From assembly GCA_030149815.1 (NCBI GenBank), contig JASLHI010000007.1, forward strand, positions 9,113 to 73,112: DNA of 64,000 bases, written 5' to 3'. Shown here one piece after another: positions 18,444 through 26,743 of the stretch. Made by a program: the position numbers and the translations under genes. Source of the stretch: Aquirhabdus sp. GTDB taxonomy: Bacteria > Pseudomonadota > Gammaproteobacteria > Pseudomonadales > Moraxellaceae. A model generated the notes under the pieces. It ran no database searches. It had not been told where the DNA came from and saw only the letters and a program-made list of their open reading frames with translations. Every line of letters begins with the position of its first letter. Position 1 is the stretch's first letter.

Positions 18444-19481
18444 TTATGACGTTTTATCAGCTTCGCGTGCTTCATCTTCCAAACGATTCAAACTTACCAA
18501 ACGACGCGGCAAGACTTTGCCTTCTGCTGCCGCTGCACCGAGCGCACAACCCGGCTCATTCTTATGCAAACAATTGCGGAAACGACACATCCCGTAATAC
18601 GGATACATTTCAATAAAACCATTACGTATTGCATCAACAGTCAGATGCCAAACCCCAAACTCACGAATTCCCGGAGAATCAATCAGCGCCCCACCATCGG
18701 GTAAAGGCAATAATGTTGTCGTAGTTGTGGTGTGCTGTCCAAGCGCAGAGTTCTCAGAAATGATATTCACTTTTAAGTTTGCATCAGGAATTAACGCATT
18801 GATTAAAGAGCTTTTTCCAACGCCAGACTGCCCCACAAAAACCACGGTCTTATCCGCCATCTTGGCGATCAGCTCTGACAAATCACCTTCGGTTTCAACG
18901 GTCAACGTGTCGTAGCCCAGAGCATTATATTCAGCAAGTAGCGTTTTAAGCTCATCATCTTCGGTCAACAGATCAGCCTTTCCTAGCACCAATAATGCAG
19001 GAATATCGGCCTGTTGGCATGCAACTAAATAGCGATCAATGAGCAGTGGTGAAGGAATCGGTAATGCCGCAAAAACCACAACAATCAGATCTACATTCGC
19101 CGCGACAGGTTTCACTTTGTGATAACGGTCAGGTCTGGTCAGCAAACTCGTGCGCGGATGTAACGCAGTAATCACACCAAGTTCAGTATTTTCATCAACT
19201 TGAAAACGAACTCGATCCCCTGTCACTAATACAGGCAAATTGGTTCGCGCATGACAGCGCCAAATGCTTTTTTTGGTTGGATCCGTTTCTTTTGCTAATG
19301 CTGTCGCAGTTGATTCAGACTCATCATCTATTTGTTGTACCAACAATTGGCGACCATAGTGGACAATGATCAGCCCTTCCCGTAGCTCGCCAGAGTCTTC
19401 TTCATCAATCCGCCGAGTTTGTTGCGCCTCAATACGGCGCGTTTGCTGATTGGTCAGACGGCGCTTACGGATAAGTGCCAT
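18444..19481 (-). CDS. rsgA: Small ribosomal subunit biogenesis GTPase RsgA
   Basis: The 345-residue protein is a circularly permuted GTPase acting late in 30S maturation. In order it has an Arg-rich N-terminus, an OB fold (about 35-115), the NKxD-like LGKAD, the P-loop GQSGVGKSS, the G3 motif DSPGIREF, and a C-terminal zinc site C-x4-C-x-H-x5-C in CRFRNCLHKNEPGC. The order G4-G1-G3 is the diagnostic permutation. It is divergent from orn, as in many gammaproteobacteria. Confidence 0.95.
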   Translation of the reverse strand: MALIRKRRLTNQQTRRIEAQQTRRIDEEDSGELREGLIIVHYGRQLLVQQIDDESESTATALAKETDPTKKSIWRCHARTNLPVLVTGDRVRFQVDENTELGVITALHPRTSLLTRPDRYHKVKPVAANVDLIVVVFAALPIPSPLLIDRYLVACQQADIPALLVLGKADLLTEDDELKTLLAEYNALGYDTLTVETEGDLSELIAKMADKTVVFVGQSGVGKSSLINALIPDANLKVNIISENSALGQHTTTTTTLLPLPDGGALIDSPGIREFGVWHLTVDAIRNGFIEMYPYYGMCRFRNCLHKNEPGCALGAAAAEGKVLPRRLVSLNRLEDEAREADKTS

Positions 19482-19609
19482 TAGCGACCTATAACTACAG
19501 TCAGAGAATACAAATGATGAATTAAAACACAGCGCATGAAACGATCCAGTCCAATCTTGTTGAGAATATTGCTAGTATAAGCACTTTCATGCAAAACATA
19601 GAGATTTTA

Positions 19610-20185
19610 ATGGCAACCGCAGCGAATAACGATAATGCAAATAAAGCCAACCAGCGCTTAATTTGGATTGATCTGGAAATGACAGGTCTCGACACCGACA
19701 ATGATCAGATCATTGAGATTGCGACGATTGTTACCGATGAGCATTTGAATATTTTAGCGGAAGGTCCAATGCTTGCGGTGCATCAGTCAGACATCATTTT
19801 AAATGCAATGGATGAATGGAATACGCGTCAGCATGGCCAATCAGGATTGACTGAGCGTGTGCGTCGCAGTACCAAGAGTGCGCGTGATGTAGAATTAGAG
19901 ACTTTAGAGTTCCTCAAAAAATGGGTTGAGCCAAAAAAGTCGCCAATGTGCGGCAACTCCATCTGCCAAGATCGCCGCTTTATGCATCGTCTGATGCCTG
20001 AGCTTGAACAGTTTTTTCACTATCGCAATTTAGACGTGTCGTCTGTGAAAGAGTTGGCGCGTCGCTGGCGTCCTGAACTGATGGCAGGTCTGAAGAAGAA
20101 TTCGAGTCATCTCGCGCTGGATGATATTCGCGATTCGATTAGTGAATTGAAATATTATCGCGAGTATTTTTTCCGCACGAATTGA
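19610..20185 (+). CDS. orn: Oligoribonuclease
   Basis: From the ATG at 19610 (GAG six bases upstream) the product is 191 residues. It is the DEDDh exonuclease that degrades 2-5 nt RNAs and pGpG from c-di-GMP breakdown. Exo I is IWIDLEMTGLD, Exo II falls in GNSICQDRRFMHRLMPELE, and Exo III is SSHLALDDIRDSI with the catalytic His. A frame start seven codons upstream at 19589 is less likely. It is divergent from rsgA and followed by its own terminator. Confidence 0.94.
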   Translation: MATAANNDNANKANQRLIWIDLEMTGLDTDNDQIIEIATIVTDEHLNILAEGPMLAVHQSDIILNAMDEWNTRQHGQSGLTERVRRSTKSARDVELETLEFLKKWVEPKKSPMCGNSICQDRRFMHRLMPELEQFFHYRNLDVSSVKELARRWRPELMAGLKKNSSHLALDDIRDSISELKYYREYFFRTN

Positions 20186-20202
20186 TCTTTAATGAGAAGT
20201 AG

Positions 20203-20227
20203 GCTGGGTTTTGAACCCAGCTTTTTT
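20203..20227 (+). terminator. Rho-independent terminator after orn
   Basis: GCTGGGTT-TTG-AACCCAGC followed by six T ends the orn transcript. Confidence 0.85.
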
Positions 20228-20301
20228 CGGGACTTTGGAAATATGCTGCGACAAACCAGTAGTCTATACTGTTAACTTATAAAATAAAAAATGGATTTAA
20301 G

Positions 20302-21021
20302 ATGCTCTATATAAATATTATTCCTGCAGTGCTTACGAGTTTACTAATTCCTTTTTTATTTAAACTCTTAGATGTTCATATTAATCGTAGTTCTAGATTA
20401 AATGAACGATTAAAAGCAACTCAGCTTTACTATGAATTAAAATCTAAACAAACAAATTTTATTGAACTACAAAGAGCGGCTCAAGCGATGGTGAGCAATC
20501 AAAACGCGACGGTCAGTTTAGTAGATACATTTGTAGAACTTTGTCACCTAGATAATGATTGTCGTCAGCTCAATCAAGACATCGACATTATCGTTAGTGC
20601 GGAAAAATATTTAATTTTTGATGCCTTACGAGAGCTAAAGGATCGCATTGTTTTCATTGAGGAACTATCATCCAAATCGAAGCGGTCAATATTTAAACTT
20701 AAAAAGAATACCTACTATGTTATATGTGTAGTTATTGGATGCATTCCATTTGCGTACTTAGAAAGGACAATAGATGCAATAGTAAACAAACATTCTTGGG
20801 TTGATTTTTATTTTGGCTACCAAGCCAACTCACTTTTACTTTGTTTCTATTCATTATTCTTGTTAATAACTAGCTTTATTTTTGCTATTCGCCATATAAA
20901 TGATGTTTTCAATCTAAACGATGCTGAAAAACTACTGAAAAGAATTCAAGAAAAACTTACATCCTCAGACCTCGAAAAACAAGTTTCAAAGCCTGAAGAA
21001 ACGCAAGTGATTGCATCTTAA
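20302..21021 (+). CDS. Membrane protein of unknown function
   Basis: I do not recognise this 239-residue protein. It starts with a hydrophobic segment (about 3-22), continues with a charged helical region rich in Lys, Glu, Gln and Leu (25-135) likely to be partly coiled coil, then has two hydrophobic segments (about 136-155 and 170-200) and a polar C-terminal helix. The base composition is more AT-rich than orn and metG, with many AAA, TTT and ATT codons, suggesting acquisition. It has its own start after GGATTTAAG and converges with the hydrolase gene only 6 bases away, with no terminator between them. Confidence 0.6.
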   Translation: MLYINIIPAVLTSLLIPFLFKLLDVHINRSSRLNERLKATQLYYELKSKQTNFIELQRAAQAMVSNQNATVSLVDTFVELCHLDNDCRQLNQDIDIIVSAEKYLIFDALRELKDRIVFIEELSSKSKRSIFKLKKNTYYVICVVIGCIPFAYLERTIDAIVNKHSWVDFYFGYQANSLLLCFYSLFLLITSFIFAIRHINDVFNLNDAEKLLKRIQEKLTSSDLEKQVSKPEETQVIAS

Positions 21022-21027
21022 AGCAAT

Positions 21028-21819
21028 TTAAGAAGCCAACCACACCGCAACTTGTTGATTAAACTGCTCAGCGGCTTCCACCTGTACCCAATGCCCCGAA
21101 TTATAAGCAACGACTTGATTCTGAGGCTGCGCTGCTAATCCATCTGCCCATTTTTTGGAATGGAACATAAATGGTTTCCTCAATGCATAAGCAAAGAACA
21201 TCGGACATTCTGGTTTGATATTTACCGCTTTTTTATAAGAACCATAAGCACCAAACCATTGAATATAGTAGGGATAGCCCATATCCGCACCAATAAGTTG
21301 TAGATCAGCATGAGTACCTAAAAGCTTTGCCGTTGCTTGAGCAATTTTAGTCCCTGTCGCACCATCTAACTTCCATGCACTCGCCAAAGTCATTTGATAA
21401 GTAAATACCATCGCTTTAGCTTTCACGGAAAGCGACTTTGCAAATGCCTTAGACGTCGCATCACCAATATCAATACCAACAATCTTCGCCACACGGTTTG
21501 GATATTGCATATAGTACTGATAACCAAAGAAACAGCCCCAATCATGCAGCATCAGATTCACTTTTTGATCTGGACTCACGTAATCAATTATCTCGCGTAA
21601 GATTTCAGTCGTCTCAGCTAGTGAATATGCTTTACGTGGTTTAGTTACATCAAAACCTGGGAAAGTAAAATAAACGCAGCGATAATTCTTCTTAAAAAAA
21701 GCAACTTGCTTTGACCAGATGCGGTACGTATCAGGCCAACCATGAACCATCACAATGGTTTCAGATCCTTCACCTTCAACAAATACTTCAATGCCCGCAA
21801 TATTGTATTGTTCTTTCAT
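21028..21819 (-). CDS. Alpha/beta hydrolase
   Basis: The 263-residue protein has the alpha/beta hydrolase fold: oxyanion-loop motif VMVHGWPDTYRIW near residue 25, nucleophile elbow LHDWGCFFGYQY near 95 with Asp in the nucleophile position, and a final His in VAYNSGHWVQVEA. HGWPD plus an Asp nucleophile in HDWG places it with epoxide hydrolase / haloalkane dehalogenase-like enzymes rather than Ser esterases. The substrate cannot be told. The ATG at 21819 fits the family start (MKEQYNIAGIEVFVEGEG), but ATGs at 21825 and 21828 are possible. Confidence 0.8.
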   Translation of the reverse strand: MKEQYNIAGIEVFVEGEGSETIVMVHGWPDTYRIWSKQVAFFKKNYRCVYFTFPGFDVTKPRKAYSLAETTEILREIIDYVSPDQKVNLMLHDWGCFFGYQYYMQYPNRVAKIVGIDIGDATSKAFAKSLSVKAKAMVFTYQMTLASAWKLDGATGTKIAQATAKLLGTHADLQLIGADMGYPYYIQWFGAYGSYKKAVNIKPECPMFFAYALRKPFMFHSKKWADGLAAQPQNQVVAYNSGHWVQVEAAEQFNQQVAVWLAS

Positions 21820-21944
21820 TCTCATCATCTCAACTATTGTTCGAATCAAACATCCTGAAATTCGAGCCTAGTTAAGCACTTTTTAGTTCAACAATGGTTG
21901 ACGTTTATTAACCTCGTCAGTCAGTTTTTAATGACACTATCTAA

Positions 21945-22028
21945 GTTCACTGAGCGGAGTCGAAGTGAACATCTACAATGCTATCCGTTCTGAGAGCGCA
22001 CATTTCGACAAGCTCAATGAGCTAGTGC
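21945..22028. repeat. REP-like palindromic repeat, copy A
   Basis: Two arms in inverted orientation flank about 34 bases: CACTGAGCGGAGTCGAAGTG (21948-21967) and CATTTCGACAAGCTCAATG (22001-22019). The same arm sequence recurs at 38069-38131. The left arm is itself inside a smaller dyad GTTCACT...AGTGAAC (21945-21970). It lies just upstream of the metG terminator in a non-coding gap of 257 bases and resembles short dispersed palindromes found between bacterial genes. Confidence 0.65.
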
Positions 22029-22048
22029 GTGTTCAATATTTTCAAAAT

Positions 22049-22086
22049 AAAAAAAGGCTGATTTTTTAAGATCAGCCTCTTTTTTA
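22049..22086 (-). terminator. Rho-independent terminator after metG
   Basis: AGGCTGAT and ATCAGCCT form a stem around nine bases, flanked by long A and T runs. Read on the minus strand it follows metG by about 20 bases. Confidence 0.85.
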
Positions 22087-22106
22087 TCATTGTTAATCTC
22101 GTAGGA

Positions 22107-24194
22107 TTAACTCACACGATCGCCCGCTTTCGCGCCACTATCAGGTGACAATAGGAAAATTCCGTCATCATTACCCGCCGCCAAAACCATACCGTTGGAC
22201 ATGCCAAAGCGCATTTTGCGCGGTGCAAGGTTCGCCACCACAATCGTCAGACGATTGATCAAAGCTTCAGGTGCATACGCACCACGAATGCCGCTAAACA
22301 CAGTACGCGGCTCAGCATCTCCCGCATCTAAGGTCAGTTGCAGAAGTTTATCCGAACCTTCAACGGTTTCGGCATTGAGAATCTTAGCAACGCGCAATTC
22401 AACTTTCAGGAAGTCTTCGATGCCAATCACACCGCCAGCGGCTTCAGGTGCAGGCGCTTTTGTGGTTGATTTCTTGGATTCGGTTTTCTTTGCGGCAACT
22501 GGCGCAGCAGCAGGAGCACCCAAAGTTTCTTTCGACGCATCAACCATTGCTTCGACTTTGTCTTTCTCAACGCGCTGCATGAGTGGCTGGAATGTTTCAA
22601 TACGATGGTCAAGCATGATGTCGAAACGACTATCCCAATCCATTGACTTCAAGTTCAAGAACGACTGAACTTGTGACGCCATGATTGGTAGAATTGGTGA
22701 CAAATAAATCATGAGTTGACGGAACAGATTCAAACCTGTTGAGCAGACAGCATGAACTTCGTGCTCCATGCCTTCTTGCTTGGCGAGTGCCCACGGTTTT
22801 TTCTCATCAATGTACTGATTCGCGCGATCCGCCAGCGCCATGATGTCGCGAATGGCACGACTAAACTCACGTTGTTCATACGCTTGACCAATCGCTGTGC
22901 CCGCTTCGATAAAGTCTTTCAGTAATTGCGGTTCGCTCGATGTTGGCGATAATTTGCCATCAAATTTCTTACTAATAAATCCTGCACAGCGGCTGGCAAT
23001 ATTGACCACTTTACCAACCAAATCACTATTTACCTTCAACGTAAAATCTTCGAGATTCAGGTCGATATCTTCAACGGTATCGGACAACTTGCTGGCAAAG
23101 TAATAACGCAGATATTCAGGGTTCAAATGCTCTAAGTACGTTTCTGCTTTAATAAACGTACCGCGCGACTTGCTCATTTTTTCTTTATTAACCGTCAAGA
23201 AACCATTGGCAAAAATCGCGGTTGGCGTGCGATAACCAGCACCTTCAAGCATCGCTGGCCAGAACAAAGAGTGGAAATAAACGATGTCTTTACCGATAAA
23301 ATGATACAGCTCAGTTGTGCTGTCTTTGGCAAAGTATTCATCAAAGTTCAGGTCGTGACGCTTACCGCACAAGTGTTCAAAACTCGCCATATAGCCGATT
23401 GGCGCATCCACCCACACGTAGAAGTATTTATTCGGCGCATCGGGAATTTCAAAGCCGAAATACGGCGCATCACGCGAAATATCCCAATCCGTTAAACCAG
23501 ACTCGAACCATTCGCCGAGCTTATTGCTGATACTGCTTTGCAAGCGCCCTTCACCACGTGTCCATTCTTGTAGAAAGTCCGCGAAATGTGGCAATTGGAA
23601 AAAGTAATGTTCTGATTCTTTTTCTACAGGTGCTGCACCGCTCAGTGTTGAGAATGGATTTTTCAGTTCGGTCGCGTTGTAAGTGCTACCGCAGACTTCG
23701 CACGAATCACCGTATTGATCTTTTGCGCCGCATTTTGGGCATTCACCTTTAATGAAACGATCTGCAAGGAACAGACCTTTTTCTGGGTCGAATAACTGAC
23801 GAACAGGACGTGAAGTAATATGACCAGCCTCACGATTGGCGAGGTAAATTTCACGCGAACGCTTGCGATTTTCTTCGCTATGCGTAGAGTGATATTGATC
23901 AAAACCGACATAAAAACCCGCAAAATCGCGTTCGTGTTCGCGCTGAACTTGAGCGATTTGCTGTTCGGGTGTCACGCCGTTGGCTTCAGCTTTCAGCATG
24001 ATCGCCGTGCCGTGCGCGTCATCACCGCAGACATACGTCACTTGATGTCCTTGCGACCGCATCGCACGCACCCAAATATCCGTTTGGATATAGCCGACCA
24101 AATGTCCTAAATGAATTGGACCATTTGCATATGGCAATGCACTGGTGACGAGAATTTTGCGATCTGACTTAGACTCAGGCTGGGACTTTGACAC
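22107..24194 (-). CDS. metG: Methionyl-tRNA synthetase
   Basis: The 695-residue class I synthetase charges tRNA-Met. The HIGH motif appears as HLGH near residue 28, the KMSKS motif as EKMSKSRGT near 345, and a four-Cys zinc knuckle as CPKCGAKDQYGDSCEVCG near 155. The C-terminal 110 residues form a Trbp111-like tRNA-binding domain (IEDFLKVELRVAKILNAE...), joined by an Ala/Lys/Pro linker (about 550-590). The start is a GTG at 24194, because SKSQPESKSDRKILVTSALPYANGPIHLGH follows directly and no closer ATG fits. It is divergent from mrp, the usual gammaproteobacterial arrangement. Confidence 0.96.
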   Translation of the reverse strand: MSKSQPESKSDRKILVTSALPYANGPIHLGHLVGYIQTDIWVRAMRSQGHQVTYVCGDDAHGTAIMLKAEANGVTPEQQIAQVQREHERDFAGFYVGFDQYHSTHSEENRKRSREIYLANREAGHITSRPVRQLFDPEKGLFLADRFIKGECPKCGAKDQYGDSCEVCGSTYNATELKNPFSTLSGAAPVEKESEHYFFQLPHFADFLQEWTRGEGRLQSSISNKLGEWFESGLTDWDISRDAPYFGFEIPDAPNKYFYVWVDAPIGYMASFEHLCGKRHDLNFDEYFAKDSTTELYHFIGKDIVYFHSLFWPAMLEGAGYRTPTAIFANGFLTVNKEKMSKSRGTFIKAETYLEHLNPEYLRYYFASKLSDTVEDIDLNLEDFTLKVNSDLVGKVVNIASRCAGFISKKFDGKLSPTSSEPQLLKDFIEAGTAIGQAYEQREFSRAIRDIMALADRANQYIDEKKPWALAKQEGMEHEVHAVCSTGLNLFRQLMIYLSPILPIMASQVQSFLNLKSMDWDSRFDIMLDHRIETFQPLMQRVEKDKVEAMVDASKETLGAPAAAPVAAKKTESKKSTTKAPAPEAAGGVIGIEDFLKVELRVAKILNAETVEGSDKLLQLTLDAGDAEPRTVFSGIRGAYAPEALINRLTIVVANLAPRKMRFGMSNGMVLAAGNDDGIFLLSPDSGAKAGDRVS

Positions 24195-24345
24195 TTAAAC
24201 TTACTCATATTTATTACCAATATGCGTAATATAGCAAAACTAAGCTTTAATCGCCTGTGCTATTGCGGCTGGAAGTTGATAAAATTAGTGCCATTCAAAA
24301 AAGTCATCGCCCAATTCTATTTATAGTGCGCCTCAGGAAATCTCC

Positions 24346-25605
24346 ATGCTCGACAAAATCAAAAACCTTTTTGCCCAAACACCTGATGGCAACACGCCAA
24401 CGCAAAAAGCAGATGTAACCCCTGAGTCAGTGGTGGTTGAGCCAACGGATGCGCTGGTTCATGAGGTATTAGTCGCGACATTATTTGAAGGGTTAACACA
24501 GACCATCGCATCGGCGACCACCAAAATCGAGCTGGATGACCGAATCCTCAATTTAAATATTAAACTCCCCATCGACTTCAAAGGCGAACCTCAAGCTTTG
24601 CATGACAAATTAGCGAATGCACTGGAAGCGATTGGCGTTCAGGAAGTGAACCTTCATCTCGTCCAACAGAAAGTCTCTGGTGACGCTAAGCCAGCACAAA
24701 CTGCAATTGCCCCAGAAAATAAACTACCGATCGTCACTGATGCCAGTGCGCCTGTACAAACTTCTACGCCGACGCGCCCTGTGCCACCAAAGCAAACCGA
24801 ACTCAAAGCACATCCGCGTATCCGTCACATCATCGTCGTGGCATCAGGTAAAGGTGGTGTCGGTAAATCTACAACCGCCGTCAATCTCGCCCTCGCCTTG
24901 CAGAAAACTGGCGCGAAAGTCGGGATGCTCGATGCGGATATTTATGGTCCAAGTATTCCGACTATGCTTGGTATCGCAGGCAAAACACCACTGATTGAAA
25001 ATGATCAATTTGTTCCGCTCTCCGCACATGGTTTGGCGGTGTTGTCTATTGGCAATCTCACAGGTGATGACAATACGCCAATCGTCTGGCGCGGCCCAAA
25101 AGCGACTGGCGCGCTGATGCAGTTATTCGGTCAAACCAATTGGCCTGAATTGGATTACTTGGTCATCGACATGCCACCGGGTACTGGCGACATTCAACTG
25201 ACACTCGCACAGCGCATTCCTGTTTCGGGCGCAGTCATCGTCACGACTCCGCAGCACATTGCGCTGTTAGATGCGCAAAAAGGCATTGAGCTGTTCAATA
25301 AAGTGAATATCCCTGTGCTGGGCGTGATTGAAAATATGGCGCTGCATGTTTGTAGCGAGTGTGGTCATATTGATGAGATTTTTGGTGCGGGTGGCGGTGA
25401 GAAATTAGGTGAACAATACCATGTTCCGCTTCTAGGTAAATTACCGCTGAATAGTTCGATTCGTATCAATGCGGATACTGGCAATCCGAGTGTTGCAGCA
25501 GGTGATGCTGTATCTGTGTTGTACGAACAAATTGCGCTGAATGTGGTTAAAGAAGTTGGGAAATTACAGGAAGTACATCCGAGGGATGAAAAGCGGATTT
25601 TTTGA
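24346..25605 (+). CDS. apbC: Iron-sulfur cluster carrier protein Mrp/ApbC
   Basis: The 419-residue P-loop ATPase has the deviant Walker A SGKGGVGKST at 167-176, a LDADIYGPSIPTMLG block after it, and the CxxC cluster-carrying pair in HVCSECGHIDEIFG near 335-345. The N-terminal 150 residues hold a MIP18/DUF59-like region and a low-complexity Pro/Thr linker. It carries [4Fe-4S] clusters to apoproteins in the cytoplasm. The final eight codons are repeated, diverged, 870 bases downstream (26452-26475), which marks the left boundary of the duplicated segment flanking the toxin-antitoxin module. Confidence 0.92.
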   Translation: MLDKIKNLFAQTPDGNTPTQKADVTPESVVVEPTDALVHEVLVATLFEGLTQTIASATTKIELDDRILNLNIKLPIDFKGEPQALHDKLANALEAIGVQEVNLHLVQQKVSGDAKPAQTAIAPENKLPIVTDASAPVQTSTPTRPVPPKQTELKAHPRIRHIIVVASGKGGVGKSTTAVNLALALQKTGAKVGMLDADIYGPSIPTMLGIAGKTPLIENDQFVPLSAHGLAVLSIGNLTGDDNTPIVWRGPKATGALMQLFGQTNWPELDYLVIDMPPGTGDIQLTLAQRIPVSGAVIVTTPQHIALLDAQKGIELFNKVNIPVLGVIENMALHVCSECGHIDEIFGAGGGEKLGEQYHVPLLGKLPLNSSIRINADTGNPSVAAGDAVSVLYEQIALNVVKEVGKLQEVHPRDEKRIF

Positions 25606-25632
25606 TTAAAATATGAAAATAAAGAGAAAATC

Positions 25633-25848
25633 ATGCAAAACACCATGATCATTAGCAATCATACTGCCGTTATCGTCTTCGATCCTGAACTTGAGCTGTT
25701 TCGGGGCGAGTTTGTGCATCTGAATGGCTGCGCTGATTTCTACGCATCAAGCATTCAAGAACTTCACCTTGAAGGCGAAGTTTCACTGAATACATTTATG
25801 GATGTTTGCAAAGAACAAGGTATTGAACCATACAAGTTGATTATTTAA
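25633..25848 (+). CDS. Short HicB-like protein, copy 1
   Basis: The 71-residue product resembles the N-terminal partial RNase H-like fold of HicB antitoxins: AVIVFDPELELFRGEFVHLNG, ADFYASSIQELHLEG, then the closing helix VCKEQGIEP. It lacks the C-terminal ribbon-helix-helix DNA-binding domain usual in the longer HicB proteins, and no hicA toxin gene is adjacent. The start ATG has AAAGAG upstream. It lies 27 bases after mrp and directly before the YefM operator. Copy 2 at 26503 shares about 60% of residues by eye. Function as a stand-alone protein is unknown. Confidence 0.7.
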   Translation: MQNTMIISNHTAVIVFDPELELFRGEFVHLNGCADFYASSIQELHLEGEVSLNTFMDVCKEQGIEPYKLII

Positions 25849-25856
25849 TCAAAACA

Positions 25857-25874
25857 TGTACAATAAAATGTACA
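25857..25874 (+). promoter_or_regulatory. YefM operator: two TGTACA hexamers
   Basis: Two TGTACA palindromes (25857-25862 and 25869-25874) lie 12 bases centre to centre, about 40 bases before yefM. TGTACA pairs at this spacing are the known binding pattern for YefM/YefM-YoeB on the E. coli operator, so conditional autorepression of the module is expected. Confidence 0.75.
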
Positions 25875-25910
25875 TACCGATGTTTAAAAATTCAATTTGG
25901 AGAGCCGCTG

Positions 25911-26162
25911 ATGGATGCCGTTACTTATACGTCTGCACGCCAAAATTTGGCAAAAACCATGGATCGTGTTTGTCACGATCATGAGCCGATCATCATTACA
26001 CGCAATAACGAACAATCTGTCGTCATGATTTCGCTCGACGACTACAACGCGATGGAAGAAACAGCCTATTTGCTGCGTAGCCCTCGTAATGCCAAGCGTT
26101 TACTTGAGTCAATCGCGCAACTTGAATCAGGGAAAGGTCAGGAAAAAGAACTGCTCGATTAA
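25911..26162 (+). CDS. yefM: Antitoxin YefM (Phd/YefM family)
   Basis: The 83-residue antitoxin begins MDAVTYTSARQNLAKTMDRVCHDHEPIIITR and continues with SVVMISLDDYNAMEETAYLLRSP, both signature blocks of YefM. The N-terminal half dimerises and binds the operator; the acidic C-terminus (ESIAQLESGKGQEKELLD) wraps the YoeB toxin. GGAGAG precedes the start. Two TGTACA boxes lie upstream and yoeB follows 34 bases downstream, completing a type II module. Confidence 0.95.
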   Translation: MDAVTYTSARQNLAKTMDRVCHDHEPIIITRNNEQSVVMISLDDYNAMEETAYLLRSPRNAKRLLESIAQLESGKGQEKELLD

Positions 26163-26196
26163 AATGTCATTAGAATAAAAATAAGGATTCATCTCT

Positions 26197-26451
26197 TTGA
26201 AAATCATGTTTTCAGAACTTGCTTGGGACGAATATCTCTACTGGCAAAAAACCGATAAGAAAATATTAAATCGTATCAATGAACTGATTAAAGTGATTAC
26301 CAGAACGCCTTTTGAGGGCGTCGGCAAACCTGAACCACTCAAGCATAGTTTGTCTGGCTATTGGTCGAGACGAATCAATGATGAACATCGTTTGGTGTAT
26401 AAAATCGAAAATGATCAGGTGATAATTGCGCAATGTCGGTTACATTACTAA
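26197..26451 (+). CDS. yoeB: mRNA interferase toxin YoeB
   Basis: The 84-residue RelE-superfamily toxin cuts mRNA in the ribosomal A site. Expected catalytic residues are present: Glu in PFEGVGKPEPLKH (about 46), Arg in SRRINDEHRLVY (about 65), and the C-terminal His-Tyr (83-84). The start is TTG at 26197: the protein then aligns from its first residues (MKIMFSELAWDEYLYWQ) with E. coli YoeB, and AAGGA lies nine bases upstream, whereas the ATG at 26206 would cut the first strand. All active-site residues are intact, so the toxin is probably functional. Confidence 0.95.
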   Translation: MKIMFSELAWDEYLYWQKTDKKILNRINELIKVITRTPFEGVGKPEPLKHSLSGYWSRRINDEHRLVYKIENDQVIIAQCRLHY

Positions 26452-26502
26452 GGGATGAGAAGCAGATTTTTTGACTTAAATTTAAAAAATAAAGAGAAAA
26501 TC

Positions 26503-26703
26503 ATGCAAAACTTTATCACAATTAATAATTACTCAGCGGTAATTACTTTCGACCCTGAGACTAAAATGTTTCAGGGCAAATTTATCAACTTAAACGGTGG
26601 TGCTGATTTTTATGCTTCGAGTGTTCAAGAGCTATTCTATGAAGGGAAGGTTTCATTGAAAAGTTATCTTGAAGTTTGTAAAGAGCAAGATATAAATATT
26701 TGA
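26503..26703 (+). CDS. Short HicB-like protein, copy 2
   Basis: The ATG at 26503 is chosen because the preceding AAAGAGAAAATC is identical to the one before copy 1; the frame opens earlier at 26455 only because the duplicated mrp tail happens to be open. The 66-residue product repeats the copy 1 layout (AVITFDPETKMFQGKFINLNG, ADFYASSVQELFYEG, VCKEQDI) and ends a few residues sooner. It too lacks a DNA-binding domain and a hicA partner. Confidence 0.7.
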   Translation: MQNFITINNYSAVITFDPETKMFQGKFINLNGGADFYASSVQELFYEGKVSLKSYLEVCKEQDINI

Positions 26704-26743
26704 ATATTATGCTTAAAAAAATAAGAAAGAAGTCATTAGTTAG

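Larger units (their letters stand above)
25582..26703 (+). repeat. Diverged direct repeat (mrp tail plus HicB-like gene) flanking yefM-yoeB
   Basis: Copy 1 runs from 25582 to about 25848 and copy 2 from 26451 to 26703. Each contains the last eight codons of mrp including its TGA (second copy RDEKQIF), an A-rich spacer, the identical AAAGAGAAAATCATGCAAAA start region and a HicB-like gene. Copy 2 begins exactly at the final base of the yoeB stop codon. The toxin-antitoxin module occupies the interval between the copies. Confidence 0.8.

Noticed and set aside
25633..26703. A HicA-HicB toxin-antitoxin pair
   Set aside because: Neither HicB-like gene has a hicA next to it; the toxin between them is YoeB with its own antitoxin.
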